DNA from: Chryseobacterium sp. ISL-80
Lineage (GTDB): Bacteria; Bacillota; Bacilli; Bacillales; Cytobacillaceae
Reading direction: 5' to 3'
NCBI GenBank assembly: GCA_018613055.1
Contig: JAGGQZ010000001.1
Coordinates: 90,348-154,347 of the forward strand
Length of the DNA: 64,000 bases
Position numbers and translations under genes: made by a program. Positions 8,728-18,072 of the stretch are shown piece after piece. The notes below the pieces were generated by a model. It saw nothing but the letters and a program-made list of their open reading frames with translations, did not search any database and was not told where the DNA came from. Every line of letters starts with the position of its first letter. Within the stretch, counting starts at the first letter, position 1.

Positions 8728-9413
8728 TGAAAGTTGCAGAGAATCTGGAGGTTATCCAGAGTCAAATAGCAAATGCCTGTAAGATTGCGGGCCGGAAACT
8801 AGATGAAGTGAAACTCATCGCCGTGACGAAATATGTATCCCCAGAGAGGGCCCAGGAAGCGATCAATGCAGGTGTGATCAATCTCGGTGAAAACAGAGAT
8901 GAAGGATTGCTCGATAAAATCAGCCATCTTCAGGACAAGCCTGTTTGGCATTTTATCGGAACGTTGCAAACTAGAAAAGTAAAAAACATCATAGATCATG
9001 TTACATATATCCATTCACTGGACAGGCTGTCGCTGGCAAAGGAAATTAATAAGCGCGCCAGGTCAAAGATGAAATGCCTCATCCAGGTCAATGCATCAGG
9101 GGAAGAGAGCAAGCACGGCCTCGAGCCGGAAGATGTCATAGATTTTATTCAAGAATTGAAACAATATCCAAATATCGAGATCAGCGGATTGATGACAATG
9201 GCTCCTTTAACGGAAGACGAACAGGTCATCAGAGATTGCTTCAGGAATCTGAAAAATCTGCAGGCAGAGATCCAGAAGCTTGAACTGGATTATGCTCCAT
9301 GCCATGAACTGTCAATGGGAATGTCAAATGATTTTAAAATAGCGGTTGAGGAAGGTTCGACTATGGTGCGAATCGGTACAGCCCTGGTAGGCAATGAATC
9401 GGAGGTGCAATAA
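8727..9413 (+). CDS. ylmE: YggS-family pyridoxal phosphate homeostasis protein (YlmE)
   Basis: This is a fold-type III PLP-binding protein (PLPBP) of 228 residues that helps balance vitamin B6 and amino acid pools. The PLP-binding lysine is Lys35 in LIAVTKYVS. Other family motifs visible are LGENRDE (a variant of GENYVQE), [20 protein letters not shown] and LSMGMSNDF, which contacts phosphate. It starts by overlapping the ylmD stop and lies just before sepF, a linkage kept in many Gram-positives. It has no known catalytic activity. Confidence 0.92.
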   Translation: MKVAENLEVIQSQIANACKIAGRKLDEVKLIAVTKYVSPERAQEAINAGVINLGENRDEGLLDKISHLQDKPVWHFIGTLQTRKVKNIIDHVTYIHSLDRLSLAKEINKRARSKMKCLIQVNASGEESKHGLEPEDVIDFIQELKQYPNIEISGLMTMAPLTEDEQVIRDCFRNLKNLQAEIQKLELDYAPCHELSMGMSNDFKIAVEEGSTMVRIGTALVGNESEVQ

Positions 9414-9414
9414 T

Positions 9415-9855
9415 ATGAGCTTAAAATCAAAAATAAAGACATTTTTTTTCCTGGAAGATGAATATGACTATAATGATGAGGAAATGCTCGAAGAAGAAAT
9501 TGAACCGATTAAGTCTAACAAACATCCTGTCCAGCAAAAACAGAATGTGGTAAGCCTTCAGAGCGTGCAAAAATCATCTAAGGTGATCCTGATGGAACCA
9601 AGGATGTATGCTGAAGCCCAGGAAATTGCAGACCATCTGAAAAACCGCAGGGCAGTGGTCGTGAATTTGCAGCGCATTGAGCAGGATCAGGCAAGGAGAA
9701 TTGTCGATTTCCTCAGTGGAACCGTTTATGCAATCAGCGGTGATATCCAGCGGATCGGCATGAATATCTTTTTATGTACCCCGGATAATGTGGAAGTGAC
9801 AGGGAATATTTCTGAACTGATGCAGGAGCGGGATTACCAAGAGTCGAGGTGGTAG
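9415..9855 (+). CDS. sepF: cell division protein SepF
   Basis: SepF assembles on FtsZ bundles and helps anchor and shape the septum. The 146-residue protein begins with an amphipathic, membrane-targeting segment ([12 protein letters not shown]). An acidic linker follows, and then the globular DUF552 domain (about 60-140, with [20 protein letters not shown]). The start ATG at 9415 follows GGAGGTG at 9401-9407. An upstream in-frame ATG at 9394 lies inside ylmE and lacks a ribosome-binding site. It works with FtsA and FtsZ encoded 5-9 kb upstream. Confidence 0.94.
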   Translation: MSLKSKIKTFFFLEDEYDYNDEEMLEEEIEPIKSNKHPVQQKQNVVSLQSVQKSSKVILMEPRMYAEAQEIADHLKNRRAVVVNLQRIEQDQARRIVDFLSGTVYAISGDIQRIGMNIFLCTPDNVEVTGNISELMQERDYQESRW

Positions 9856-9859
9856 GTTA

Positions 9860-10120
9860 ATGGATATAGTGATTGGATTAATAGCCCAATTAGTGGGGAT
9901 TTATCAATGGGCATTGATAATTTATATTTTCATGTCATGGTTCCCGAATGCAAGGGAAACAGCAATTGGACAATTTTTAGCCCGAATTTGCGAGCCGTTT
10001 TTGGAGCCGTTCCGCAGGATTGTGCCTTCTATTGGCATGATTGACATTTCGCCAATCGTGGCATTCCTGGTATTAAGATTTGCGGTATCGGGCCTGTATC
10101 AATTGGCTCATTGGTTTTAA
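9860..10120 (+). CDS. ylmG: YggT family integral membrane protein (YlmG)
   Basis: This 86-residue protein has two membrane helices (about residues 5-25 and 65-85). The conserved YggT segment [19 protein letters not shown] lies between them. The family occurs beside sepF and ylmH in Gram-positives and in plastids. Its function is not firmly known; links to division and to osmotic tolerance have been proposed. The start is four bases after sepF, with the ribosome-binding site inside the end of sepF. Confidence 0.87.
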   Translation: MDIVIGLIAQLVGIYQWALIIYIFMSWFPNARETAIGQFLARICEPFLEPFRRIVPSIGMIDISPIVAFLVLRFAVSGLYQLAHWF

Positions 10121-10136
10121 ACATATGACTATTCTT

Positions 10137-10166
10137 ACAGGGTCTGATTCAGGCCCTGTTTATTTT
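10137..10166 (+). terminator. hairpin between ylmG and ylmH
   Basis: ACAGGGTC (10137-10144) pairs with GGCCCTGT (10152-10159), including one G-T pair, and is followed by TTATTTTC. The T-run is interrupted, so this is a moderate terminator that may allow readthrough into ylmH. Confidence 0.65.
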
Positions 10167-10192
10167 CTATAAAGGTTTCAAAGGAGTACAAT

Positions 10193-10966
10193 ATGAGTAT
10201 TTACCAGCATTTCCGTCCCGAGGAACGGGAATTTATCGACCAGGTGATTAACTGGAAAGAATATGTTGAGCAGAATTATGCTCCAAAGCTGACTGATTTC
10301 CTGGACCCGAGGGAGCAGCAAATCTTAGGAACAGTCATCGGAAAGCATCCCGATGTGAAATGGGAATTGTTTGGAGGGGCTGGAGGCACGGAGAGAAAAC
10401 GGGCGTTTCTGTTTCCAGAGTATTTGGAAGCAAAACAAGAGGATTTTCAGGTGAAGCTTTTCGGCGTCGTCTATGCCAGTAAGTTCGTGAACATTGAACA
10501 TCGGCAGGTACTTGGAAGCCTGATGTCACTTGGCCTGAAGCGCGGAAAGTTCGGCGACATCCTTATTGATGGAGATAAGGTCCAATTTTTTGCTGCTGCC
10601 GAAATTGCTGACTATATCAGATTACAGCTTGAATCTGTCGGCAGGGCTTCGATCAGCCTGACAGAGCTTCCCCTTGAAGAGGCAGCAGCAATCGATGATG
10701 AATGGAATGAAGTGAACACCACTGTCTCATCTTTAAGGCTGGATACAGTCATGTCTGCACTCTTCAATCTTTCCAGGCAAAAATCCCAGCTTTTGATCCA
10801 GCATGGGCACGTGAAAGTCAATTGGACTGCTATCGAAAATACAGCATTTGATTGTGGCGAAGGGGATGTCATCTCCGCGCGTGGGTACGGCCGTGCGAAA
10901 ATCATCACAATTGAAGGGAAAACAAAAAAAGATAAATATCGGGTTATTGCCGGAAGAAAAAAATAA
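10193..10966 (+). CDS. ylmH: S4-domain RNA-binding protein YlmH
   Basis: The 257-residue protein has an N-terminal alpha/beta region and a C-terminal S4 RNA-binding domain (about 180-245, with LDTVMSALFNLSRQKSQLL and GHVKVNWT). In B. subtilis YlmH has been reported to bind 50S subunits carrying peptidyl-tRNA and to act in ribosome-associated quality control, overlapping with RqcP. The main elongation factor of that pathway, RqcH, is also encoded in this window. The ribosome-binding site is AAAGGAG. The preceding hairpin may reduce expression relative to ylmG. Confidence 0.9.
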   Translation: MSIYQHFRPEEREFIDQVINWKEYVEQNYAPKLTDFLDPREQQILGTVIGKHPDVKWELFGGAGGTERKRAFLFPEYLEAKQEDFQVKLFGVVYASKFVNIEHRQVLGSLMSLGLKRGKFGDILIDGDKVQFFAAAEIADYIRLQLESVGRASISLTELPLEEAAAIDDEWNEVNTTVSSLRLDTVMSALFNLSRQKSQLLIQHGHVKVNWTAIENTAFDCGEGDVISARGYGRAKIITIEGKTKKDKYRVIAGRKK

Positions 10967-11055
10967 TTATATAGTAAAGAAGAAGGATTTTTAGTGTTTT
11001 TGTCGAATCATAGCTTTAAGTACATAAGGATTATAACGAAATGGGAGGTGGCGTA

Positions 11056-11577
11056 ATGCCTTTAACGCCGTTAGATATACACAACAAAGAATTCAATAAG
11101 GGATTTCGCGGGTATGATGAAGATGAAGTGAATGAGTTCCTTGATCAGGTCATCAAGGACTACGAACTAATAATCCGTGAAAAAAAGGAAATGGAAGAAA
11201 AGCTGAATGAAATGAATTCCAGGCTTGGCCATTTTACAAATATAGAAGAAACCTTGAATAAATCAATCGTTATTGCCCAGGAAGCTGGGGAAGAAGTCCG
11301 CCGCAACGCTCAGAAAGAGGCAAAGCTGATCGTTAAGGAAGCGGAAAAGAACGCAGACAGGATCATCAATGAGTCATTGTCAAAGGCACGTAAAATTGCT
11401 TTGGAAATCGAAGAATTGAAAAAGCAGTCCAAAGTATTCAGGACAAGGTTCAAGATGCTGATCGAAGCACAGCTTGATATGCTGAACACCGATGATTGGG
11501 ATCACCTGCTTGAATATGAACTCGATTCAACAGAATTAAAGGCGACTGCAAGAGAAGAAGAAGATTCACTGGCTTGA
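11056..11577 (+). CDS. divIVA: septum site-determining protein DivIVA
   Basis: DivIVA binds negatively curved membrane at poles and septa and recruits MinJ/MinCD and, during sporulation, chromosome-anchoring factors. The 173-residue protein has the conserved N-terminal lipid-binding domain (PLTPLDIHNKEFNKGFRGYD). Long coiled coils run from about 30 to 145, and an acidic tail follows. ATG at 11056 is chosen over 11041, because GGGAGGTGG lies between them at the right spacing and the family starts MPLTPLDI. The promoter of the ileS leader overlaps its stop codon. Confidence 0.95.
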   Translation: MPLTPLDIHNKEFNKGFRGYDEDEVNEFLDQVIKDYELIIREKKEMEEKLNEMNSRLGHFTNIEETLNKSIVIAQEAGEEVRRNAQKEAKLIVKEAEKNADRIINESLSKARKIALEIEELKKQSKVFRTRFKMLIEAQLDMLNTDDWDHLLEYELDSTELKATAREEEDSLA

Positions 11578-11603
11578 CGCAGGCACGCTGTTTCGCATAT
11601 AAT
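11574..11603 (+). promoter_or_regulatory. sigma-A promoter of the ileS T-box leader
   Basis: TTGACG (11574-11579), an 18-bp spacer and TATAAT (11598-11603). The -35 element overlaps the divIVA TGA stop, so the two genes abut without spare sequence. Confidence 0.8.
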
Positions 11604-11609
11604 TTCATA

Positions 11610-11890
11610 ACAAAGTGCAATACATGACAGAAACGATGACAGGGACAGTATGGCGTTCCAGTTGCTTGCTTTTTCAGCGAAATGGGGAAGGTGGAAGCCC
11701 ATTGCAAGCGGATTGCCAGAAGATCACCCGATAGTTCCGAGCTGAACATCCAAACAGGATCAGTAAGCACAGGCGTGACATTCGCGTTAAGAATGCTAAG
11801 AGGACAGGATCACGATGATCCTTGTCTATTTAGGGTGGTACCGCGGGAAATAAACCTTCTCGTCCCTTTTTTAGGGATGAGGAGGTTTTT
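11610..11890 (+). promoter_or_regulatory. T-box riboswitch controlling ileS (isoleucine-specific)
   Basis: The leader holds the T-box sequence AGGGTGGTACCGCGG (11832-11846), whose TGGT pairs with an uncharged tRNA end. A terminator follows: 11853-11867 pairs with 11873-11887, then T residues. In Stem I, GGG-ACAGTA-TGGC (11642-11654) faces GCCA-GAAGATCA-CCC (11715-11729). This forms a specifier loop with an AGTA S-turn and the codon ATC at 11723-11725 followed by A. ATC is an isoleucine codon, in agreement with ileS downstream. Uncharged tRNA-Ile would favour antitermination. Confidence 0.93.
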
Positions 11891-11952
11891 TATATTTTCA
11901 GTGATTGTTTCCTATCATGATTGCAACGGTAAAAAATAGGAGGATTAATTCA

Positions 11953-14712
11953 ATGGAGTATAAAGACACTTTGCTTATGCCGAAGACCGAGTTTCCAATG
12001 CGCGGAAACCTTCCGAACAGGGAACCGGAAATCCAGGCTAAATGGGAAGAAATGAAGATCTATGAAAAGGTTCAAAAACACACTGAAGGGCGTCCGCTGT
12101 TCATCTTGCATGATGGACCTCCATATGCCAATGGAGATATCCATATGGGGCACGCACTGAATAAAATCCTCAAAGATTTTATTGTCCGCTATAAATCAAT
12201 GAGCGGTTTCTCTTCACCGTATGTTCCTGGATGGGATACACATGGTTTGCCGATTGAGCAGGCTTTGACAAACAAGGGTGTTAAACGCAAAGAAATGACG
12301 GTAGCTGAATTCAGGAAGCTATGTGAAGAATATGCATACCAGCAGATTGAAAACCAGCGTGAACAGTTCAAGCGTCTTGGTGTCCGCGGTGACTGGGAAA
12401 ATCCGTATATCACACTGAAGCCAGAATATGAGGCACAGCAAATCAAGGTATTCGGTGAAATGGCGAAGAAAGGCTACATCTACAAAGGCAAAAAACCAGT
12501 GTACTGGTCACCATCAAGTGAATCTGCGCTGGCAGAAGCAGAAATCGAGTACCAGGATAAGCGTTCAGCTTCCATCTATGTTGGGTTCCCGGTAAAGGAC
12601 GGCAAAGGTGTTCTTGACCAGGATGTCGAGATCGTCATCTGGACGACAACTCCTTGGACAATTCCTGCCAACCTTGGGATTTCTGTTCACCCTGACCTCA
12701 CTTATGTTGTAGTTGAGGCAAACAATAAGAAGTATCTTGTAGCCGAAGCCCTGCTTGAAGCTGTTGCCAAGGAAATCGGCTGGGAAGATGTATCAGTTGA
12801 TAAGAAAGTTTCTGGTAAAGAGCTTGAAGGTGTTCTTGCAAAACATCCAATTTACGGCAGGGATTCCCTCGTGATGCTTGGAGAGCATGTTACGACTGAT
12901 GCTGGTACCGGATGCGTACACACTGCACCGGGACACGGGGAGGATGACTTCCATGTCGGCCAGAAATATGGTCTTGAAGTTTTATGCCCTGTTGATGATA
13001 AAGGCGTCATGACTGCTGAAGCTGAAGGATTTGAAGGGTTGTTCTATGATCAGGCTAACAAGCCAATCACCGAAAAGCTTGAGGAAGTCGGTGCATTATT
13101 AAAGCTTAGCTTCATCACTCACTCCTATCCGCATGACTGGAGAACAAAGAAGCCGGTTATCTTCCGCGCTACTGCGCAATGGTTCGCTTCGATCAAAGAT
13201 TTCCGCGGCGAGCTGCTCAAGGCCGTAGAAGAAACGAAATGGGTTCCGGCATGGGGTGAAACAAGATTGTTCAACATGGTTCGCGACCGCGGCGACTGGT
13301 GTATTTCACGCCAGCGTGCATGGGGTGTTCCAATCCCAGTATTTTACGCTGAGAACGGGCAGGAAATCATCACAGATGAAACAATCGAACATGTATCAAA
13401 CCTGTTCCGTGAACACGGCTCAAACATCTGGTTCAAAAAGGAAGCAAAGGAGCTGCTGCCTGAAGGCTTCAGCCATCCTGGCAGCCCGAATGGCCATTTT
13501 ACAAAAGAAACTGACATCATGGATGTTTGGTTCGATTCCGGATCATCTCATCAGGCAGTACTTGTTGAGCGCGATGACCTGCAGCGTCCGGCAGACCTTT
13601 ACCTTGAAGGATCTGACCAGTACCGCGGCTGGTTCAACTCATCTTTGTCAACAGCAGTAGCTGTCACAGGCAAGGCACCATACAAAGGCGTACTGAGCCA
13701 TGGTTTTGCTCTAGATGGCGAAGGCCGCAAGATGAGTAAGTCAATCGGGAACGTCGTCGTTCCTGCCAAGGTCATGAACCAGCTGGGAGCAGACATCCTT
13801 CGTCTATGGGTTGCATCTGTTGACTATCAATCGGATGTACGTGTATCTGACGCAATCTTGAAACAGGTTGCCGAAGTATATCGTAAAATCCGTAACACGT
13901 TCAGGTTCTTGCTTGGAAACCTGTCAGACTTCAATCCTGAGACAGATGCGGTTCCATTCGAGCAGCTGCGTGAAGTCGACCAGTTCATGCTTGTGAAGCT
14001 GAATAAGTTAATCAAATATGTCCGCAATGCTTATGACAACTATGAATTCGCAGGTGTCTACCATGCGGTGAATAACTTCTGTACATTAGATTTGAGTGCC
14101 TTCTATCTTGATTTTGCGAAGGATGTTCTTTACATCGAAGCAGCAGATAACGCAGAGCGCCGCGCAATTCAGACAGTATTGCATGAAAGCTTGCTTGCAT
14201 TGGTTAAGCTTACTGCTCCGATCCTTTCACATACTGCTGATGAAGTTTGGGCTTTCATCCCTTCTTCAAAGGAAGATAGCGTTCAGCTTACAGATATGCC
14301 TGAAGCAAAAGAAGTAGCAAACGCTGAAGCACTTGAGAAGAAATGGAATGCATTCATGAAGCTTCGTGATGATGTCCTGAAGGCTCTTGAAGAAGCCAGG
14401 AATGAAAAAGTCATCGGAAAGTCACTGACTGCCAAGGTATCCTTGTATGTCAACGACAGCACGAAAGAACTGCTTGACTCTATCTCTGAAAACTTAAGCC
14501 AGCTGTTCATCGTTTCAGGCTTTGAAGTTGCCGGAAGCTATGACCAGGCTCCTGAAAATGCAATCAAGCTTGAAAATGCAGCGATCGTCGTCACAAAAGC
14601 AGAGGGTGAAACCTGCGAAAGATGCTGGGTTGTCACTCCGGAAGTCGGAAAGGTGGAAGAACATCCAACACTTTGCGAACGCTGTGCAACTGTTGTAAAA
14701 GAAAATTATTAA
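11953..14712 (+). CDS. ileS: isoleucyl-tRNA synthetase
   Basis: IleS attaches isoleucine to tRNA-Ile. This 919-residue class I enzyme has the HIGH signature as HMGH (64-67), the KMSKS loop at 593-597 and an editing CP1 domain between them ([26 protein letters not shown]). A C-terminal zinc-binding module carries CERC pairs (about 887 and 910). The size matches the B. subtilis enzyme. The ATG at 11953 follows AGGAGGA and gives the family N terminus; the longer in-frame opening from 11905 lies inside the T-box leader. Expression depends on the T-box. Confidence 0.98.
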   Translation: MEYKDTLLMPKTEFPMRGNLPNREPEIQAKWEEMKIYEKVQKHTEGRPLFILHDGPPYANGDIHMGHALNKILKDFIVRYKSMSGFSSPYVPGWDTHGLPIEQALTNKGVKRKEMTVAEFRKLCEEYAYQQIENQREQFKRLGVRGDWENPYITLKPEYEAQQIKVFGEMAKKGYIYKGKKPVYWSPSSESALAEAEIEYQDKRSASIYVGFPVKDGKGVLDQDVEIVIWTTTPWTIPANLGISVHPDLTYVVVEANNKKYLVAEALLEAVAKEIGWEDVSVDKKVSGKELEGVLAKHPIYGRDSLVMLGEHVTTDAGTGCVHTAPGHGEDDFHVGQKYGLEVLCPVDDKGVMTAEAEGFEGLFYDQANKPITEKLEEVGALLKLSFITHSYPHDWRTKKPVIFRATAQWFASIKDFRGELLKAVEETKWVPAWGETRLFNMVRDRGDWCISRQRAWGVPIPVFYAENGQEIITDETIEHVSNLFREHGSNIWFKKEAKELLPEGFSHPGSPNGHFTKETDIMDVWFDSGSSHQAVLVERDDLQRPADLYLEGSDQYRGWFNSSLSTAVAVTGKAPYKGVLSHGFALDGEGRKMSKSIGNVVVPAKVMNQLGADILRLWVASVDYQSDVRVSDAILKQVAEVYRKIRNTFRFLLGNLSDFNPETDAVPFEQLREVDQFMLVKLNKLIKYVRNAYDNYEFAGVYHAVNNFCTLDLSAFYLDFAKDVLYIEAADNAERRAIQTVLHESLLALVKLTAPILSHTADEVWAFIPSSKEDSVQLTDMPEAKEVANAEALEKKWNAFMKLRDDVLKALEEARNEKVIGKSLTAKVSLYVNDSTKELLDSISENLSQLFIVSGFEVAGSYDQAPENAIKLENAAIVVTKAEGETCERCWVVTPEVGKVEEHPTLCERCATVVKENY

Positions 14713-14724
14713 TCGTTCTATTGA

Positions 14725-14757
14725 AACTCCGGGTTTTCGAACCCGGAGTTTTTTTAT
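14725..14757 (+). terminator. intrinsic terminator of ileS
   Basis: A perfect 11-bp stem, AACTCCGGGTT (14725-14735) / AACCCGGAGTT (14740-14750), has a stable TTCG loop and is followed by seven T in total. Confidence 0.93.
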
Positions 14758-14851
14758 CATGTCAAATATCTTCCTGCTCCGGTAAAACTTTAACTGAGTC
14801 AGCATAAGGCAACGGGAAATAATAGCTGTAAACAGGAACGGGGGCAGATAT

Positions 14852-15139
14852 ATGGAAGGTAATCTTGATTACATTTACAACGAGCTCCGCGAAACAAGAA
14901 TAGAATTGTTAACGTACCTGAACTATGGTCAAAGAGATGAAAGAATTTTACACTATATCAAAGATGAACTTCGCGACATTGAAGCAGCACTGGAGAAAAT
15001 GGAAAATGGCGAGTATGGAAAATGTGAAATATCAGGAGAATACCTGCCATATGAGTTTTTGCAGACTATTCCGACAGCCAGGTCTGCAGGAGAATTGGAG
15101 CAATTAGAACAATACTGCAGGAAACCGATCTATTCGTGA
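14852..15139 (+). CDS. ylyA: DksA/TraR-like protein YlyA lacking the full zinc site
   Basis: The 95-residue protein has a helical N-terminal half and a C-terminal half that follows the DksA/TraR zinc-finger pattern (MENGEYGKCEISGEYLPYEF, then TARS). However, it keeps only one of the first cysteine pair (CEIS instead of CxxC), and only one cysteine (CRKP) near the end. B. subtilis YlyA lies at the same place, between ileS and lspA, and is reported to bind RNA polymerase and to affect sigma-G-dependent genes. The ribosome-binding site GGGGG is adequate. No confident promoter is visible. Confidence 0.75.
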   Translation: MEGNLDYIYNELRETRIELLTYLNYGQRDERILHYIKDELRDIEAALEKMENGEYGKCEISGEYLPYEFLQTIPTARSAGELEQLEQYCRKPIYS

Positions 15140-15214
15140 TTTATTTTTGTCTATCAACATAGAGTTGAGCATAGTTTTAGCTGGGATTGGAAAAAATCAT
15201 TGAAAATTTCCAAG

Positions 15215-15333
15215 TCGCCAATAAAAATCGATTTTCGCTAATAAACAAGGCATTATCGCCAATAAAATAAAATTTTCGCCAAAAAAACAGTGGAAATCGC
15301 CAATAAAAAATTTTTTTCGCCAATAAAAAATCC
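15215..15333 (+). repeat. six helically phased TCGCCAATAAA repeats
   Basis: The motif TCGCCAATAAAA, or a one- or two-base variant, begins at 15215, 15235, 15256, 15276, 15297 and 15317. The spacing is 20, 21, 20, 21 and 20 bp, a mean of 20.4, which is close to two DNA helical turns. A- and T-runs separate the motifs, so all copies would lie on one face of the helix and the segment may be curved. The units are too short and too A/T-rich for a CRISPR array. It lies between ylyA and lspA. No function is known to me. Confidence 0.85.
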
Positions 15334-15494
15334 AGCAGGTCAAATTACGTAAAAATCTGCAGGTAAAACGGCTGTTTTTAACTGAATATTTCTGTTATCA
15401 GGGGTTTTACCACCTAAGAATGTCAGCAGCCATACTAAAACTGATAAAATCTGTTGTTTTTTATATGAAGAATATTAGTTCTTTCATTTGAATA

Positions 15495-15735
15495 TTGTCC
15501 AGCTCCAGCGCCTACCCCTTCGAGACGCTTGTTCAGTGTCGCCTCCTGGAAACTCCGAAACTTCAACTCCGCCTGCAGAAGCAAAAAGCGCTTCTTTGTC
15601 GGAGTCTCCAGTTTCTGCGTTTCTGTGCAGTCGGCTATACTTTTCGATTTCGGTCCTGCCAATGAAGTCAAAGTGCGACTTCACCGTCAGGCCCTCCAGC
15701 GCTTGTCAGGGGTAATCGAGGCGCTTGCGCTTTTC
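15495..15735 (+). repeat. intergenic repeat family, copy 1 (with 116-bp module)
   Basis: This 241-bp element begins TTGTCCAGCTCCAGCGCC and ends GGCGCTTGCGCTTTTC, so the ends are partly complementary. Inside are GAAGTC/GACTTC arms and an inserted module at 15535-15650. Related elements occur at 30915-31276 and 54557-54677. The open frames that cross it on both strands are by-products of the repeat. It separates the ylyA and lspA transcription units. Confidence 0.85.
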
Positions 15736-15796
15736 GGTATATGTGCTAAAATGCAAAGGTAATGTATGAATTGCTTTTGATGTGGAGGGTACCTTT

Positions 15797-16288
15797 GTGT
15801 TTTATTACATAATTGCGCTGTTTGTTATTTTGCTTGATCAGCTTACTAAATGGTTAATTGTTAAAAACATGGAGCTTGGAGATAGCATAAAGGTCATTGA
15901 GAATTTCTTGTATATTACTTCTCACCGCAACCGTGGTGCTGCATGGGGAATCCTGCAAGGGCAAATGTGGTTCTTTTATGTCATTACCATCGCAGTGGTG
16001 GTAGGCCTTGTCATTTATATTCAAAAGGCAGCTAAGGGTAAGCTGCTGCTGGGAGTTTCGCTTGGTTTCATGCTGGGCGGGGCGATTGGGAATTTTATCG
16101 ACAGGGTATACCGGAAAGAAGTGGTTGATTTCGTCAACACATATATTTTTGGTTACGATTTCCCTATTTTCAATATCGCGGATTCTGCACTTGTCATTGG
16201 TGTCGGCCTGTTGATGATTGATATGATCAGGGAAGAGAGAGAGGCGAAAAGGAAAGCTTATGGAGAAAATGGAACACATCATCAGTGA
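15797..16288 (+). CDS. lspA: lipoprotein signal peptidase (signal peptidase II)
   Basis: LspA cleaves the signal peptide of diacylglyceryl-prolipoproteins in the membrane. The 163-residue protein has four membrane helices. The catalytic aspartates are in GNFIDRV (Asp102) and FNIADSAL (Asp129), at the same numbers as the B. subtilis enzyme. The start is GTG at 15797, eight bases after GGAGGG, which gives the family N terminus MFYYIIAL; the in-frame GTG at 15782 lacks a ribosome-binding site. It overlaps the next gene by 29 bp. Confidence 0.95.
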   Translation: MFYYIIALFVILLDQLTKWLIVKNMELGDSIKVIENFLYITSHRNRGAAWGILQGQMWFFYVITIAVVVGLVIYIQKAAKGKLLLGVSLGFMLGGAIGNFIDRVYRKEVVDFVNTYIFGYDFPIFNIADSALVIGVGLLMIDMIREEREAKRKAYGENGTHHQ

Positions 16289-17171
16289 GGAACAGGCTGG
16301 TGACAGAATAGATAAGGTCGTTTCCACATTGGATTCTGAATGGTCAAGAAGCCAGGTCCAGCAATGGATCAAGGAAGGCAATGTGCTTGTAAATGGATCT
16401 AAGGTAAAAACAAATTATAAATGCAGCCTGGATGACAAACTGGAAATTGTCATTCCAGAACCAGAAATACTTGATGTTATTCCTGAAGAGATGGATCTTG
16501 AAATTTATTATGAGGACCATGATGTCCTTGTTGTAAACAAGCCTAAAGGAATGGTGGTCCACCCTGCACCAGGCCATATGACGGGCACGCTTGTAAATGG
16601 CCTGATGGCACATTGCAAGGATCTGTCAGGAATCAATGGTGTATTGCGCCCTGGTATCGTCCACCGGATTGATAAAGATACATCAGGCCTGCTGATGGTG
16701 GCTAAAAATGACATGGCACATGAAAGCCTTGTGAACCAGCTTGTCGCCAAATCAGTTACCCGAAAATACAAAGCGCTCGTCCATGGGAATATTCAGCACG
16801 ACCATGGCACAATCGACGCGCCGCTTGGGCGTGATTCAAAAGACCGCCAGAGCATGACAGTCGTCGATAATGGAAAACATGCTGTCACGCATTTCAATGT
16901 GCTCGAACGGTTCCAGAACTTCACATTGGTTGAGTGCCAGCTGGAAACAGGAAGGACTCACCAGATTCGTGTCCATATGAAATACATCGGTTATCCGCTT
17001 GCCGGGGATCCGAAATATGGCCCAAAGAAGACTCTTGATCTTGGCGGTCAGGCATTGCATGCCGGTGTCCTTGGTTTTGACCACCCTAGAACAGGTGAGT
17101 ATCTTGAATTTGAAGCACCGATGCCTGAATACTTCACAGAGCTTTTGAATGAATTAAGAGAAATTCGTTGA
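16260..17171 (+). CDS. ylyB: RluD-family 23S rRNA pseudouridine synthase YlyB
   Basis: The 303-residue protein has an N-terminal S4 domain (about 14-75, RIDKVVSTL...[12 protein letters not shown]). A RluA/RluD catalytic domain follows, with the motif [12 protein letters not shown] whose Asp138 is the catalytic residue, and the [10 protein letters not shown] motif. It is predicted to convert uridines of 23S rRNA to pseudouridine. The gene overlaps lspA, so the two are probably co-expressed. The -35 box of the pyr promoter overlaps its stop codon. The exact target positions cannot be read from sequence. Confidence 0.92.
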   Translation: MEKMEHIISEEQAGDRIDKVVSTLDSEWSRSQVQQWIKEGNVLVNGSKVKTNYKCSLDDKLEIVIPEPEILDVIPEEMDLEIYYEDHDVLVVNKPKGMVVHPAPGHMTGTLVNGLMAHCKDLSGINGVLRPGIVHRIDKDTSGLLMVAKNDMAHESLVNQLVAKSVTRKYKALVHGNIQHDHGTIDAPLGRDSKDRQSMTVVDNGKHAVTHFNVLERFQNFTLVECQLETGRTHQIRVHMKYIGYPLAGDPKYGPKKTLDLGGQALHAGVLGFDHPRTGEYLEFEAPMPEYFTELLNELREIR

Positions 17172-17196
17172 CAAAGTTCAACAAGTATCTTAAGAT
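17168..17196 (+). promoter_or_regulatory. sigma-A promoter of the pyr operon
   Basis: TTGACA (17168-17173), a 17-bp spacer and TAAGAT (17191-17196). The -35 overlaps the stop codon of ylyB. Transcription would start near 17203, just before the first PyrR-binding hairpin. Confidence 0.8.
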
Positions 17197-17209
17197 GACT
17201 ATAGTTTAA

Positions 17210-17336
17210 TAAGTCCTTTAAAGACAGTCCCGTGAGGCTGAGAAGGAAACGGAGCTGCAACTGGCATAATTGTATGCCTTGCTGCAATTGACTTTACACG
17301 TTTACCCTCTTGCTGGAACTGGCAGGAGGGTTTTTT
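17210..17336 (+). promoter_or_regulatory. PyrR attenuator 1 (upstream of pyrR)
   Basis: A PyrR-binding hairpin with loop CAGTCCCGTGAGGCTG (17225-17240) sits on a CCTT/AAGG stem. A terminator follows: CCCTCTTGC (17305-17313) / GCAGGAGGG (17322-17330) plus six T. PyrR bound to UMP/UTP stabilises the first hairpin, prevents the antiterminator and stops transcription. The loop departs from the TCCAGAGAGGCT form of the two downstream attenuators. Confidence 0.9.
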
Positions 17337-17376
17337 ACTTAAATCCGTTTTCAAACCATAGAAAGAGAAGGAGTGA

Positions 17377-17925
<549 letters not shown>

Positions 17926-17931
17926 ATAGTG

Positions 17932-18046
17932 CCCTTTTAATAACAGTCCAGAGAGGCTGGAAAGGGGGAGCGCATCGCTGATGGCTTTGTGCGGGCTTTT
18001 TTACCCACCCTCTTTGCATCCACTCACTGGCAAAGAGGGTTTTTCT
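17932..18046 (+). promoter_or_regulatory. PyrR attenuator 2 (between pyrR and pyrP)
   Basis: The consensus PyrR loop CAGTCCAGAGAGGCTG (17944-17959) sits on a CCTTTT/AAAGG stem. It is followed by the terminator ACCCTCTTTG (18007-18016) / CAAAGAGGGT (18031-18040) with T-run. Confidence 0.93.
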
Positions 18047-18072
18047 TTTTATAAAAGAGAGGGGATATAACA

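Noticed and set aside
15215-15333. CRISPR array
   Set aside because: Repeat units are about 12 bp with 8-9 bp A/T linkers, far too short for repeats and spacers, and no cas genes are in the window.
15484-15684. Open frames on both strands inside repeat copy 1 (and the similar one at 31021-31227)
   Set aside because: The similar predicted peptides come from the shared repeat DNA; the copy 3 form lacks most of the frame, and there are no ribosome-binding sites.
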